From Ruminococcaceae bacterium AB4001 (GTDB lineage: Bacteria; Bacillota; Clostridia; Saccharofermentanales; Saccharofermentanaceae): a stretch of 64,000 bases of DNA. Within the stretch, counting starts at the first letter, position 1, and the number at the start of each line of letters is the position of its first letter. The notes beneath the pieces were generated by a model that worked only from the letters and a program-made list of their open reading frames with translations, had not been told where the DNA came from and did no database searches. The stretch lies in contig JHXJ01000004.1 of the NCBI GenBank assembly GCA_000621765.1, forward strand, positions 1-64,000. The letters run 5' to 3'. Shown here one piece after another: positions 8,433-16,241 of this stretch. A program made the position numbers and the translations under genes.

Positions 8433-10421
8433 TTATAAAACTACGTTTTTATCCTTGAGATCCAGAGAAGCGAAGGGTCCGGGGATAACTGCCGTGCGCT
8501 TTTCACCGAAGTAATCCGTGTCGAAGACTATGTCGTTTCCTTCAGGATCTTCAAAGCGCTGCTGGGGCTCGAAAACCTTTCCTAACGTATCAGTGTCAAT
8601 TGCAGATGCCGTGAATGAACCGATCACGTCAGCGAGGTTCGTGTCGAGAACTACCTTGTCGCCGTCTTCAATGACATTAACATAGACCTCGCTCTTATCG
8701 TCCATAAGATAGTTCTTTTCCTTGCAGAAGCGGAGAGCGCCGCCAAGATATGCGTTGCCTTCGATCCATACGGGGAGCTTATCGAAATGGGCCTTGGCGA
8801 TCTTCATCATGTCAGGTGTCTCGCTCTCGAGATCGAACTGCTTGATCCAGTCTTCGTAGATGGGATAGTGGTCCCAGACGTGAGTGCCGACGACTCGCTC
8901 TTCTTCTTCGATCCTGCCGCTCAGGAAGCGTGATACAAGGGTAGCCTTCGAATGCTTCTGGAAGAAGATGTTGTTATAGAATCTGTCGTCGCCGTGAAGG
9001 ATGGTCATGAAGCCCATGACTTCAGTCCTGTGCGGGAAATGATACGGAGTGTAGCGCCAGTCTGTGCCTGCACCGACCGATGTGAAAGCACCGCAGATGA
9101 GGTTATGTACCATTGCGACACCCTGTGTAGCGATACGGAGCGAAACGTCAGACAGGAGGAGGTTGTTGTCGATCAGCGTAGGTCCGTGTCCGACCTCAAC
9201 GAAGATATCCTCGCTTCCCATTGCGCCGTCGAGAGGAGTAGCAAATTCCGGTCTCTGGTTGTCGTGGAGGAGGTTCTGCGTGATCCTTGTTCCCTGTGCT
9301 TCCCAGTCTGTCCAGATACCCATCGTCGAATGATGGATATGGTTGCGTCTCATGATGACGTCGATAGCTGCGTGGAGCTTGATGCCTGCGACTTCGGCGC
9401 CGCCCAATTCCATCATGTTGTTGATGTGATGGATGTGGTTATCTTCGATTATGCTGAATACTGCGCCCATTCTGCCGATGATGCCGCCCTGCTCGCAGTG
9501 GTGGATGTTATTGCGGCGTACGATGTGGCTTCCGATGTTCTCCTTGAGCCATCCGTGATACTGGCCTCTGCAGACCGCGTCACGCTCCATCTGAGTGGGG
9601 CTCTTGAGCTTATGGAAAGTGAAGTAGTGGTTGTTCTCGGGATCTAAGTATTTTCCGAGACCGATGCCGGAACACTTTGCGAAATAGACTTCGTTATCTT
9701 CGATTATCCAGCCCTTTGACCAGTGAGGTCCGATCATGCCTTCCTGCCATGCAGCCGGAGGTGCCCAGTTAGTAGCTGCTTTGCAGATCTTGAAGCCCCT
9801 TACGGTAATGTAGTTTCTTCCTGTTTCTTTGGGGAAGAAGCACATTCTTCTTACGTTGATCTCGGTCATCTCTTCGTTGGGGTTAAGGCCTGAGAAGTTT
9901 GCGTAGATGACGGTTACATCGCCGTCCTGCTCTGCGTACCACTTGTACATTGCTTCCTCGGGCACCCATGAATGCGGCCAGGGCTTGGCTTCGATTACTT
10001 CTTCGACGGAAGCGGCCTCATAGAGTCTTCTGTCATTGATATATACGCAGCCGACATGCTTTTCGCGCTTTGCGAAATACCAGTCGCCGTAAACATATGT
10101 CGTATAAGGATTATATTCGGGATCGAAAATGGAATTGTCCACCTTTGCCATCCAGATATCGCCCTGGTACTGAACCCAGTTTGTTATCCTCTCTGCGCCT
10201 GTGATGGTTGCGCCCAGAGGCTCATTGCTCACATAGGTGATCCTTGCGTCTTCGGTTCCGCCGTTTGCAGGGGAAACATACTCTCTGTATACACCCGGAG
10301 CGACGTGGACTGTATCGCCGGGTTGTGCGATTGCCGCAGCTTCGGAGATGGTTCCGAAGGGGCTTTCCTTTGTGCCGTTGCCTGAGTTGTTAAGGAATTT
10401 AATGTCTACGTATAGTTCCAT
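8433..10421 (-). CDS. GH120 beta-xylosidase (parallel beta-helix)
   Basis: This 662-residue protein is predicted to release xylose from xylo-oligosaccharides. It starts with a beta-helix entry typical of Thermoanaerobacterium XylC (KESPFGTISEAAAIAQPGDT, then VAPGVYREYV). It continues with long runs of beta-helix turns (NNIHHCEQGGIIG, DNHIHHI, RNHIHHSTMG). The family's catalytic residues are recognisable: Asp372 in WTDWEAQGTR and Glu409 in IFVEVGHGP. An insertion of about 14 residues between them (around 390-404) is not in the family member I recall. No signal peptide is present, so it acts on imported oligosaccharides. No sugar transporter or regulator is adjacent. Confidence 0.85.
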   Translation of the reverse strand: MELYVDIKFLNNSGNGTKESPFGTISEAAAIAQPGDTVHVAPGVYREYVSPANGGTEDARITYVSNEPLGATITGAERITNWVQYQGDIWMAKVDNSIFDPEYNPYTTYVYGDWYFAKREKHVGCVYINDRRLYEAASVEEVIEAKPWPHSWVPEEAMYKWYAEQDGDVTVIYANFSGLNPNEEMTEINVRRMCFFPKETGRNYITVRGFKICKAATNWAPPAAWQEGMIGPHWSKGWIIEDNEVYFAKCSGIGLGKYLDPENNHYFTFHKLKSPTQMERDAVCRGQYHGWLKENIGSHIVRRNNIHHCEQGGIIGRMGAVFSIIEDNHIHHINNMMELGGAEVAGIKLHAAIDVIMRRNHIHHSTMGIWTDWEAQGTRITQNLLHDNQRPEFATPLDGAMGSEDIFVEVGHGPTLIDNNLLLSDVSLRIATQGVAMVHNLICGAFTSVGAGTDWRYTPYHFPHRTEVMGFMTILHGDDRFYNNIFFQKHSKATLVSRFLSGRIEEEERVVGTHVWDHYPIYEDWIKQFDLESETPDMMKIAKAHFDKLPVWIEGNAYLGGALRFCKEKNYLMDDKSEVYVNVIEDGDKVVLDTNLADVIGSFTASAIDTDTLGKVFEPQQRFEDPEGNDIVFDTDYFGEKRTAVIPGPFASLDLKDKNVVL

Positions 10422-10525
10422 GGCGGTACCTCATTTCCGGGATTTGATAGAAAAATTATAGAGCATCGATATGTCAAAAGTATATGAGAGGATGGGTAAA
10501 AATATCGTATTTACAATATCAGCTG

Positions 10526-10554
10526 TTGACATCGTTCCGGCAGGGTGGTATATT
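10526..10554 (+). promoter_or_regulatory. Sigma-A-type promoter of the padR operon
   Basis: TTGACA at 10526-10531, a 17-base spacer and TATATT at 10549-10554. ACGACAG occurs twice just downstream (starting near 10559 and 10573) and could be an operator for PadR autoregulation, by analogy only. Confidence 0.75.
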
Positions 10555-10581
10555 TACCACGACAGGCGTAGTACGACAGTA

Positions 10582-10626
10582 GTAGCAACGGCAATCGTAG
10601 CAACGATAATCGTAGCAACGACTATC
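10582..10626 (+). repeat. Three tandem 15-base repeats in the padR 5' leader
   Basis: The unit GTAGCAACGNNNATC occurs three times head to tail (10582-10596, 10597-10611, 10612-10626), and a partial copy follows. It lies between the promoter and the ribosome binding site. Only the three middle bases differ (GCA, ATA, ACT). Confidence 0.85.
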
Positions 10627-10653
10627 GTAACAAAACCGAAAGGAGATAGATTC

Positions 10654-11001
10654 ATGGCAGAGATTAGCAGCGATGTCATAAGAGGCTATAACGACATAAT
10701 CATCTTGTATTTGCTTCTTAATGACCCGTCTTACGGATATGAGATCTCAAAGCAGATCAGGCTGATGTCCGAAGACAAGTACATCATCAAAGAGACCACG
10801 CTCTACTCAGCGTTCACGAGAATGGAGAAGAACGGATTCATCGAATCATTTGTAGATGAAGATCTCGCAGGCGGAAAGAAGAGGACGTACTACCGCATCA
10901 CCGCAGCCGGCAGGGAGCATTACCGCGCCAAGTGTGAAGAGTGGACACTCACTAAAGAAGTTATCGAAAAGTTTATTGCTGATGAGGGGGCAAACGTATG
11001 A
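10654..11001 (+). CDS. PadR-family transcriptional regulator
   Basis: This 115-residue winged-helix protein fits PadR: an N-terminal helix with LLLNDPSYGYEISKQI, the recognition region IKETTLYSAFTRMEKNGFI, and the wing GGKKRTYYRITAAGREHY. PadR proteins that sit beside a HAAS/DUF1700 membrane protein usually repress the pair and respond to envelope or antimicrobial stress. The ATG at 10654 follows AAAGGAGAT. A longer in-frame extension to 10471 runs across the promoter and the repeats, so I reject it. The stop overlaps the next start as ATGA, so the pair is translationally coupled. Confidence 0.9.
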   Translation: MAEISSDVIRGYNDIIILYLLLNDPSYGYEISKQIRLMSEDKYIIKETTLYSAFTRMEKNGFIESFVDEDLAGGKKRTYYRITAAGREHYRAKCEEWTLTKEVIEKFIADEGANV

Positions 11002-12659
11002 ATGCTATAAGAAATTATTTGGACAATATGTTCCGCAATCTTCCCAACACGGAAGAAGTCAGGAGAGCAAAGTCAGAGCTCCTTCAGATGATGGAAGATA
11101 AGTATGAGGAGCTGATAGCTGAAGGCAAGACCGAAAACGAGGCAGTCGGAATCGTTATCTCGGAGTTCGGTAATCTCGATGAACTCGCAGAGTCTTTGGG
11201 AATCTCTGAGGCAGTCAGCGAAAATCCGGACGAGAACAAGCCCATGCTTTCAATGGAGAGAGTCAAGGAATACCTGGCGATGAACAGCGAGAGATCGATC
11301 CTTATGCCGCTCGGTGTCGCACTCTGCATCTTCAGCGTAGCTTTCAACATTCTTGCCGACATGAACAATACAGTAAATCTTGAAGCACTCGGCGTAATCG
11401 CAATGTTCCTCGCGATATCGGCAGCTGTTGTACTGTTCGTCTTTTCGGGCATCAAGAGGAAAAACTTTGCTGAGGTTGCACGCAAGGAATGCTCACTGAG
11501 CATTGAGGGTGCTGAATATGTAAGAGCAGAGCGCAAGAGCTTTAAGTCAAGCTATGGTCTGCTGTCATCAATCGGTATCGGCCTCTGCATCCTGAGCATC
11601 GTAAACCCGATCGTTATCGGAAGCATTCCTTATGTAAATGACAATTTCGGTGCAGTCCTGTTCTTCCTGTTCATTGCACTCGGAGTATTCCTTATCATAT
11701 CTTCAAATTCAAGAATGAACGGTTATGATAAGCTTTTGGAGCTCAACGAAGCAGGCAGGATGAGCGAGGAATTCGTTCCGAAGTCAGACAGAAAAGTAAA
11801 TAAGGCGCCTATCATCATCTGCGCTATTGCTGTACTTGCAGTTGCTATCATCGTAGGCGGAATCAGCGCTACTAAAGCGATCTTCAAGGGATTATCATTC
11901 TTCCCCGTTATCAGCATAGACGGAAACGATTTTACGGGCGAAACACTGGAAACAACATATTCGCTGGCCGGAAAGGAAGCCGAGTATGGAGATATCAAGT
12001 CGGTTAAGCTCGATCTCGATGCTTGCTCAGTCGATTTTAAGGTTAAGGAAGGCAGCGGCCTTATCAGCCTGGAATACAGCGGAGCTAAGAAGCTTGAGCC
12101 TGAAGTTTCATTCGAAAACGGAAAGCTCGTTCTTACACAGAAGATTTCCGGTGCGAACTTCAACTTCGGAGTAAATACCGTAAATGCACCTAAGCTCGTT
12201 ATCACACTCGGAACAGATGTTGATCTCGAGAATCTTGAGATGAAGATCGACGCAGGCGACGTACACCTTAATGATGTTAAGGCTGACTACTTCTTCGGCG
12301 AATTTGATGCAGGCAACATCTCAATCGACGGCTGCACAATGCGCAAGGCTGAGATCGAAGCAGATGCCGGAAACATCCAGATCGATAATACCGGCTCCAA
12401 GATCCTGAAGATCAAGGCAGACGCAGGAAACATCGTTATCAACGATACGACATTCGAAGACATCGAGGTCAATACAGACTTCGGTAATGTCCAGATCGAT
12501 GACATCGAGAACCTCAATGATTACGATATCGACTGCAAGATCGACGCAGGCATTGTCAAGATCGACGGAGATGCTGAAGGCAGAAAATACACTTCGAACG
12601 GTAACGGTGCCGGCTCCATCAAGGTCAATGTTGATGCCGGTAACATCGAGTTAAACTGA
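10998..12659 (+). CDS. HAAS-domain membrane protein with DUF4097 beta-repeat domain
   Basis: Residues 1-75 form a HAAS (DUF1700) helical domain (RRAKSELLQMMEDKYEELIAEG, EAVGIVISEFGNLDELAESL). About five hydrophobic segments follow, the last near 272-292. From about 340 comes a DUF4097 region of repeating short strands with a DAGNI or DFGNV core every 20-25 residues. That gives a cytoplasmic sensor, a membrane anchor and a predicted extracellular beta-solenoid. Coupled to PadR, it probably monitors or stabilises the envelope. The C-terminal repeats are very regular, with DAGNI or DAGIV seen about six times. Confidence 0.85.
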   Translation: MNAIRNYLDNMFRNLPNTEEVRRAKSELLQMMEDKYEELIAEGKTENEAVGIVISEFGNLDELAESLGISEAVSENPDENKPMLSMERVKEYLAMNSERSILMPLGVALCIFSVAFNILADMNNTVNLEALGVIAMFLAISAAVVLFVFSGIKRKNFAEVARKECSLSIEGAEYVRAERKSFKSSYGLLSSIGIGLCILSIVNPIVIGSIPYVNDNFGAVLFFLFIALGVFLIISSNSRMNGYDKLLELNEAGRMSEEFVPKSDRKVNKAPIIICAIAVLAVAIIVGGISATKAIFKGLSFFPVISIDGNDFTGETLETTYSLAGKEAEYGDIKSVKLDLDACSVDFKVKEGSGLISLEYSGAKKLEPEVSFENGKLVLTQKISGANFNFGVNTVNAPKLVITLGTDVDLENLEMKIDAGDVHLNDVKADYFFGEFDAGNISIDGCTMRKAEIEADAGNIQIDNTGSKILKIKADAGNIVINDTTFEDIEVNTDFGNVQIDDIENLNDYDIDCKIDAGIVKIDGDAEGRKYTSNGNGAGSIKVNVDAGNIELN

Positions 12660-12706
12660 GACACCTGTCAAACGGTCAGGTATATCTCACAAAGGAGGCC
12701 ACACAG

Positions 12707-13126
12707 ATGATCGATGCAAACACGGTTCAGGATCTCTGCCAAAAGGCGATAGACATGAGATCTGAAAGTTATGCTCCATATTCGGATTTCCTTGTAGGCA
12801 GCGCGATCCTAACGGACGACGGTAAGATCTTTACCGGCTGCAACATAGAGAACAGCGCATTCGGCCCCTCCATATGCGCTGAGCGGACTGCGATAGTCAA
12901 AGCTGTAAGCGAAGGCCACAGGGATTTTGCTGCCATAGCGATAGCCGGCGGAAAGAGAGACGGCGAACTGCAGTATTGCGCACCATGCGGCGTATGCCGA
13001 CAGGTGATGAGAGAATTCTGCAAACCTTCCTTCAAGATATACCTGGCCAAAAGTGCCGCAGATTATCAGGAATTTACTTTAGCCGATCTCTTACCGGAGA
13101 GCTTCGGACCGGAAAACCTGGAATAA
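12707..13126 (+). CDS. cdd: Cytidine deaminase
   Basis: This enzyme deaminates cytidine and deoxycytidine to uridine forms for pyrimidine salvage. The zinc site is clear: Cys57-Ala-Glu59 (CAERTA), Glu59 being the proton shuttle, and Cys94/Cys97 in PCGVC. The 139-residue length is that of the homotetrameric bacterial type. AAAGGAGG precedes the ATG. A possible 31-codon gene and a hairpin terminator follow directly. Confidence 0.95.
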   Translation: MIDANTVQDLCQKAIDMRSESYAPYSDFLVGSAILTDDGKIFTGCNIENSAFGPSICAERTAIVKAVSEGHRDFAAIAIAGGKRDGELQYCAPCGVCRQVMREFCKPSFKIYLAKSAADYQEFTLADLLPESFGPENLE

Positions 13127-13142
13127 CTCGGAGGATACGGAT

Positions 13143-13238
13143 ATGACCCCGAGCGTAGCATTTGGAAGCGTTTTCGGGGGCGCCCGCAGATTACCGCCGA
13201 AAATGAAGAATACAGATATAGAGAATAAGGATAGATAA
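13143..13238 (+). CDS. Possible 31-residue peptide after cdd
   Basis: An ATG eight bases after a GGAGG site opens a 31-codon frame ending just before the terminator hairpin. The peptide starts MTPSVAFGSVFGGARR and ends in a charged KNTDIENKDR stretch. I know of no family. The good ribosome binding site and the position between cdd and its terminator favour translation. The short length means chance cannot be excluded. Confidence 0.4.
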   Translation: MTPSVAFGSVFGGARRLPPKMKNTDIENKDR

Positions 13239-13240
13239 GG

Positions 13241-13274
13241 ATAAGCAGCCGGGCGCATTTGTCCGGCTGCTTAT
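13241..13274 (+). terminator. Hairpin terminator after cdd
   Basis: ATAAGCAGCCGG pairs with CCGGCTGCTTAT as a perfect 12-base stem with a 10-base loop. Only a weak T-rich end follows, so termination may be partial. Confidence 0.65.
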
Positions 13275-13277
13275 TAA

Positions 13278-14243
13278 ATGGTAAAGATCATGGAAAAAGC
13301 ATTGAGATTAACAGGAAGAATATTACTTGGAATCGTCTGGGTTACTGCAGTACTGCTGCTCGCTTCATTTGTAAATAACAAGACCCGTTCGGTCCTTGAA
13401 AAGAAGTATCTTGATAACCAGATCTACGGTCAGAAGGTTGAAGTGGACGGGGCTGATATGAGCGTTTATGTGGCTGGCGAAGGTGAGCATACATTAGTTT
13501 TCATGGCAGGAGCAGGAGATCCTGCTCCGATCCTCGGTTACAAGAGCTTTATAGACCGTTTCGAAAAGGATTATAAAGTTGTTGTCATCGAGAAATTCGG
13601 ATACGGTTACAGCGATGAGACTGACGGACCAAGAGATGTCGGGACGAGAGTAAGACAGGACAGGGAAGCCCTTAAGGCAGCAGGAGTTGAAGGACCTTAC
13701 GTATTGTGCCCTCACTCTTATTCCGGTCTGGAAACAGTATATTGGGCACAGTCTTTCCCCGATGAAGTGGAAGCAATCATCGGACTCGATATGGCTGTTC
13801 CCGCTTCATACGATATGTACGATGAAGAAAGCATCAGATCCCAGGCTCCGTCGTATTTCTGGAACAGAGTGGGAAGAGAAGCCGGGATCGTGAGACTCAT
13901 AGCTGTAAACTCGATCCCTGACGGATATTCGGATGATGAAGTCAACAGCTATATGGCTCTTGTATGCACGAGATACTGTAATAAGACTGTTGAACGCGAA
14001 GGAAATTACCTTATTTCCGACCGCACATTGATCGAGAGTAAGAAGATGCCTGATGTTCCGACACTTCTCATAATATCCGACGGAACTATCGCAGACGGCT
14101 GGATTGATTTAACGAATGCGTATGCTTCCTCGATTAGTGATGTAACGACAGTGCAGCTCAACTGCGGTCACAGCGTATACCGCTATGAACCCGATAAATG
14201 CGGGAACGCCATGAGGGAATTCCTCAACGGATTGGAGAAATAA
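13278..14243 (+). CDS. Membrane-anchored alpha/beta hydrolase
   Basis: An N-terminal hydrophobic anchor (about 14-31) precedes an alpha/beta-hydrolase domain. The nucleophile elbow is probably PHSYSG, with the usual first Gly replaced by His, and the catalytic His sits in NCGHSVYRYEPD. VVIEKFGYGYSDETDGPRD matches the strand/helix after the oxyanion loop (MAGAGDPAP). The substrate is unknown. The start is uncertain: ATG 13278 abuts the upstream hairpin and ATG 13290 begins MEKALRL. Neither has a good ribosome binding site. Confidence 0.75.
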   Translation: MVKIMEKALRLTGRILLGIVWVTAVLLLASFVNNKTRSVLEKKYLDNQIYGQKVEVDGADMSVYVAGEGEHTLVFMAGAGDPAPILGYKSFIDRFEKDYKVVVIEKFGYGYSDETDGPRDVGTRVRQDREALKAAGVEGPYVLCPHSYSGLETVYWAQSFPDEVEAIIGLDMAVPASYDMYDEESIRSQAPSYFWNRVGREAGIVRLIAVNSIPDGYSDDEVNSYMALVCTRYCNKTVEREGNYLISDRTLIESKKMPDVPTLLIISDGTIADGWIDLTNAYASSISDVTTVQLNCGHSVYRYEPDKCGNAMREFLNGLEK

Positions 14244-14281
14244 AAATGCAGTTAAGAACTTTTGAATAAAGTTTAAATATT

Positions 14282-14415
14282 AAGGCTTTGAACAGACCTT
14301 AGGGTCTGATTGATGATAAAATTTTTAAAGGTTTGAAGATAGTTTCAAAGGGCTGTCAGATGGAGCAGAAAGTGGCGCCCCAGGGAGATCGGAAAGCCTT
14401 AACCGGAGGGGTTAA
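14282..14415 (+). promoter_or_regulatory. Structured leader upstream of the HD-GYP gene
   Basis: A long-range helix pairs AAGGCTTT (14282-14289) with AAAGCCTT (14393-14400). Inside it lie a CAGACC/GGTCTG hairpin (14293-14308), a TTTGAA/TTCAAA hairpin (14332-14349) and a GGGC/GCCC element (14350-14380). Next comes TTAACC/GGTTAA (14399-14415), which holds the ribosome binding site GGAGG in its loop and shares two bases with the closing helix. This is the layout of a cis-acting RNA, possibly a riboswitch. It does not match the c-di-GMP, glycine or SAM consensus patterns I know. Confidence 0.4.
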
Positions 14416-14418
14416 AAA

Positions 14419-16146
14419 GTGACCGCTTATTATGAAATTCTATTTGGTTTATCGGTGCTTCTGACACTGATCTATATCGCGATCTGGCACAAACATTTTG
14501 ACGTGCACATCTCGCTCATCTTTACGATCATTCCGATCGTAAATCTTGCCTATGCCATGCTGGCCCATTCGAGAAATCTTGAGTCGGCACTCGTTGCGGT
14601 GAAGATCACGTATATTGGCGGATGCTTTCTCACGCTTTTTATTACCCAGAGTATCCTGAGCCTTTGCCGCATCAATGTTAAGAGGTGGCAGAGCGTTCTC
14701 ATGACCGTCTTCTGTCTCGGCATATACTCTTTTGTCCTGTCTGTCGGCAACGCTCCTTATTTCTATAAAACAGTAAGCTTTGAGATCGACAGGGGAATGG
14801 GCAGACTCAATAAGACATATGGTGCTGCGCATACTCTTACTTATGTAGTAATCACCGTTTTCCTGGCTATCAGCATCTCTGCGATGATTTACAGCCTCAC
14901 GAAGAAAAAGGATGTTTCCAACAAGACGATCCTGCTCCTGGCTTTCCCGATGACGGTATCTTTCATAAGCTATTTTGCAAGAAAGTTCCTGCCGGACGGT
15001 ATAGACGCGATGCCGCTCTCTTATGTTTTCGCGCAGATCATGTATCTCATAATCGTACACAGACTGTGTCTTTACGACATCACTGATCTCGGAGTCGATT
15101 CACTCGTTAATAAGGGAGACACGGGATTCATGTCCTTCGACTTCGATGACAAATACTTAGGCTCCAATGAAAGCGCGCAGAAGGTATTCCCGGTCCTCAA
15201 GAATATCCAGGTCGATACGTATCCCGGTAAGATCGAGACCGTCAGGAATACCATCTTCAAGTGGCTTGAAGAGTTTAAAAGAGACGAGACAAAAGATCAC
15301 TTTTACTATGAAGTTGATGACAAAATATATCTCATTACGATCCGTTATCTGTACGACGGAAAACACAGGAGAGGATACCAGTTTTTCGTTACCGACGACA
15401 CTGATTCAAGAAAATACATGAAGCTCCTTTCCAACTATAACGAACAGCTTTCGGGTGAGGTAGAAGAGAAAACGGAAAACATCGTAAAGATGCATAACGC
15501 GCTCATCTTAGGCATGGCAACCATGGTTGAAAGCCGCGACAACTCGACTGGCGGTCACATCAGGCGTACGAGTGACGTAGTCAGGATCCTTATTGATGAG
15601 ATAAAGGCAGATGCAGCTTCCGACAAGAAGAACATCCTGATGCTGTTCGGCAGGGAAGGCCTGACAGATGAATTCTGCGAAAACCTGATCAAGGCAGCTC
15701 CGATGCACGACTTGGGCAAGATCGCGGTCGACGACGCCATCTTGAGAAAGCCCGGCAAGTTCGAGCCTTGGGAATTCGAGAAGATGAAGGCTCATGCGGC
15801 AGAGGGCGCGCGCATAGTCGATTCGATCCTTGAAGGCAGCGAAAATGAGGCTTTCCACAAACTGGCCGTCAACGTTGCGCATTACCACCATGAGAGATGG
15901 GACGGCTCCGGTTACCCTGAGGGCCTTAAGGGAGAAGAGATCCCGATCGAAGCGCGCATCATGGCGATCGCGGACGTATACGATGCTCTGGTAAGTAAAC
16001 GTGTCTATAAGGAAATGTTCTCGTTTGAAGATGCCGACAGGATCATTATGGAGAGCATGGGAAAGCATTTCGACAAAAGACTCGAATGCTACTACGTTGC
16101 AGCAAGACCGAAGCTCGAAGAGTACTACCGCAAAAATATGGAATGA
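14419..16146 (+). CDS. 7TM receptor-type HD-GYP phosphodiesterase
   Basis: Seven hydrophobic segments (roughly 1-225) of the histidine-kinase N-terminal 7TM type are followed by a degenerate PAS-like region (about 225-340). A short coiled linker and an HD-GYP domain come next. The HD pair is His430-Asp431 (MHDLGK) and the GYP is 498-500 (GSGYPEGLKG), so c-di-GMP hydrolysis or a related cyclic dinucleotide activity is likely. The GTG start at 14419 lies seven bases after GGAGGGG. No GGDEF protein is in the window, so the source of signal is unknown. Confidence 0.87.
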   Translation: MTAYYEILFGLSVLLTLIYIAIWHKHFDVHISLIFTIIPIVNLAYAMLAHSRNLESALVAVKITYIGGCFLTLFITQSILSLCRINVKRWQSVLMTVFCLGIYSFVLSVGNAPYFYKTVSFEIDRGMGRLNKTYGAAHTLTYVVITVFLAISISAMIYSLTKKKDVSNKTILLLAFPMTVSFISYFARKFLPDGIDAMPLSYVFAQIMYLIIVHRLCLYDITDLGVDSLVNKGDTGFMSFDFDDKYLGSNESAQKVFPVLKNIQVDTYPGKIETVRNTIFKWLEEFKRDETKDHFYYEVDDKIYLITIRYLYDGKHRRGYQFFVTDDTDSRKYMKLLSNYNEQLSGEVEEKTENIVKMHNALILGMATMVESRDNSTGGHIRRTSDVVRILIDEIKADAASDKKNILMLFGREGLTDEFCENLIKAAPMHDLGKIAVDDAILRKPGKFEPWEFEKMKAHAAEGARIVDSILEGSENEAFHKLAVNVAHYHHERWDGSGYPEGLKGEEIPIEARIMAIADVYDALVSKRVYKEMFSFEDADRIIMESMGKHFDKRLECYYVAARPKLEEYYRKNME

Positions 16147-16241
16147 CGCACCAGGTTCCGGCTTTGGTTTTCGCTTCATGAAATAATGTGATATGTTTAA
16201 TTTATTAAGTATTTCCTTTATTGTCAGGGAGGGATATTCAC

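Noticed and set aside
10471-10653. N-terminal extension of PadR that would translate the 15-base repeats
   Set aside because: The extension crosses a consensus promoter, while ATG 10654 has an AAAGGAGAT site and gives the normal PadR start.
14282-14418. c-di-GMP riboswitch before the HD-GYP gene
   Set aside because: The conserved GEMM core sequences are not present, so only a generic structured leader is reported.
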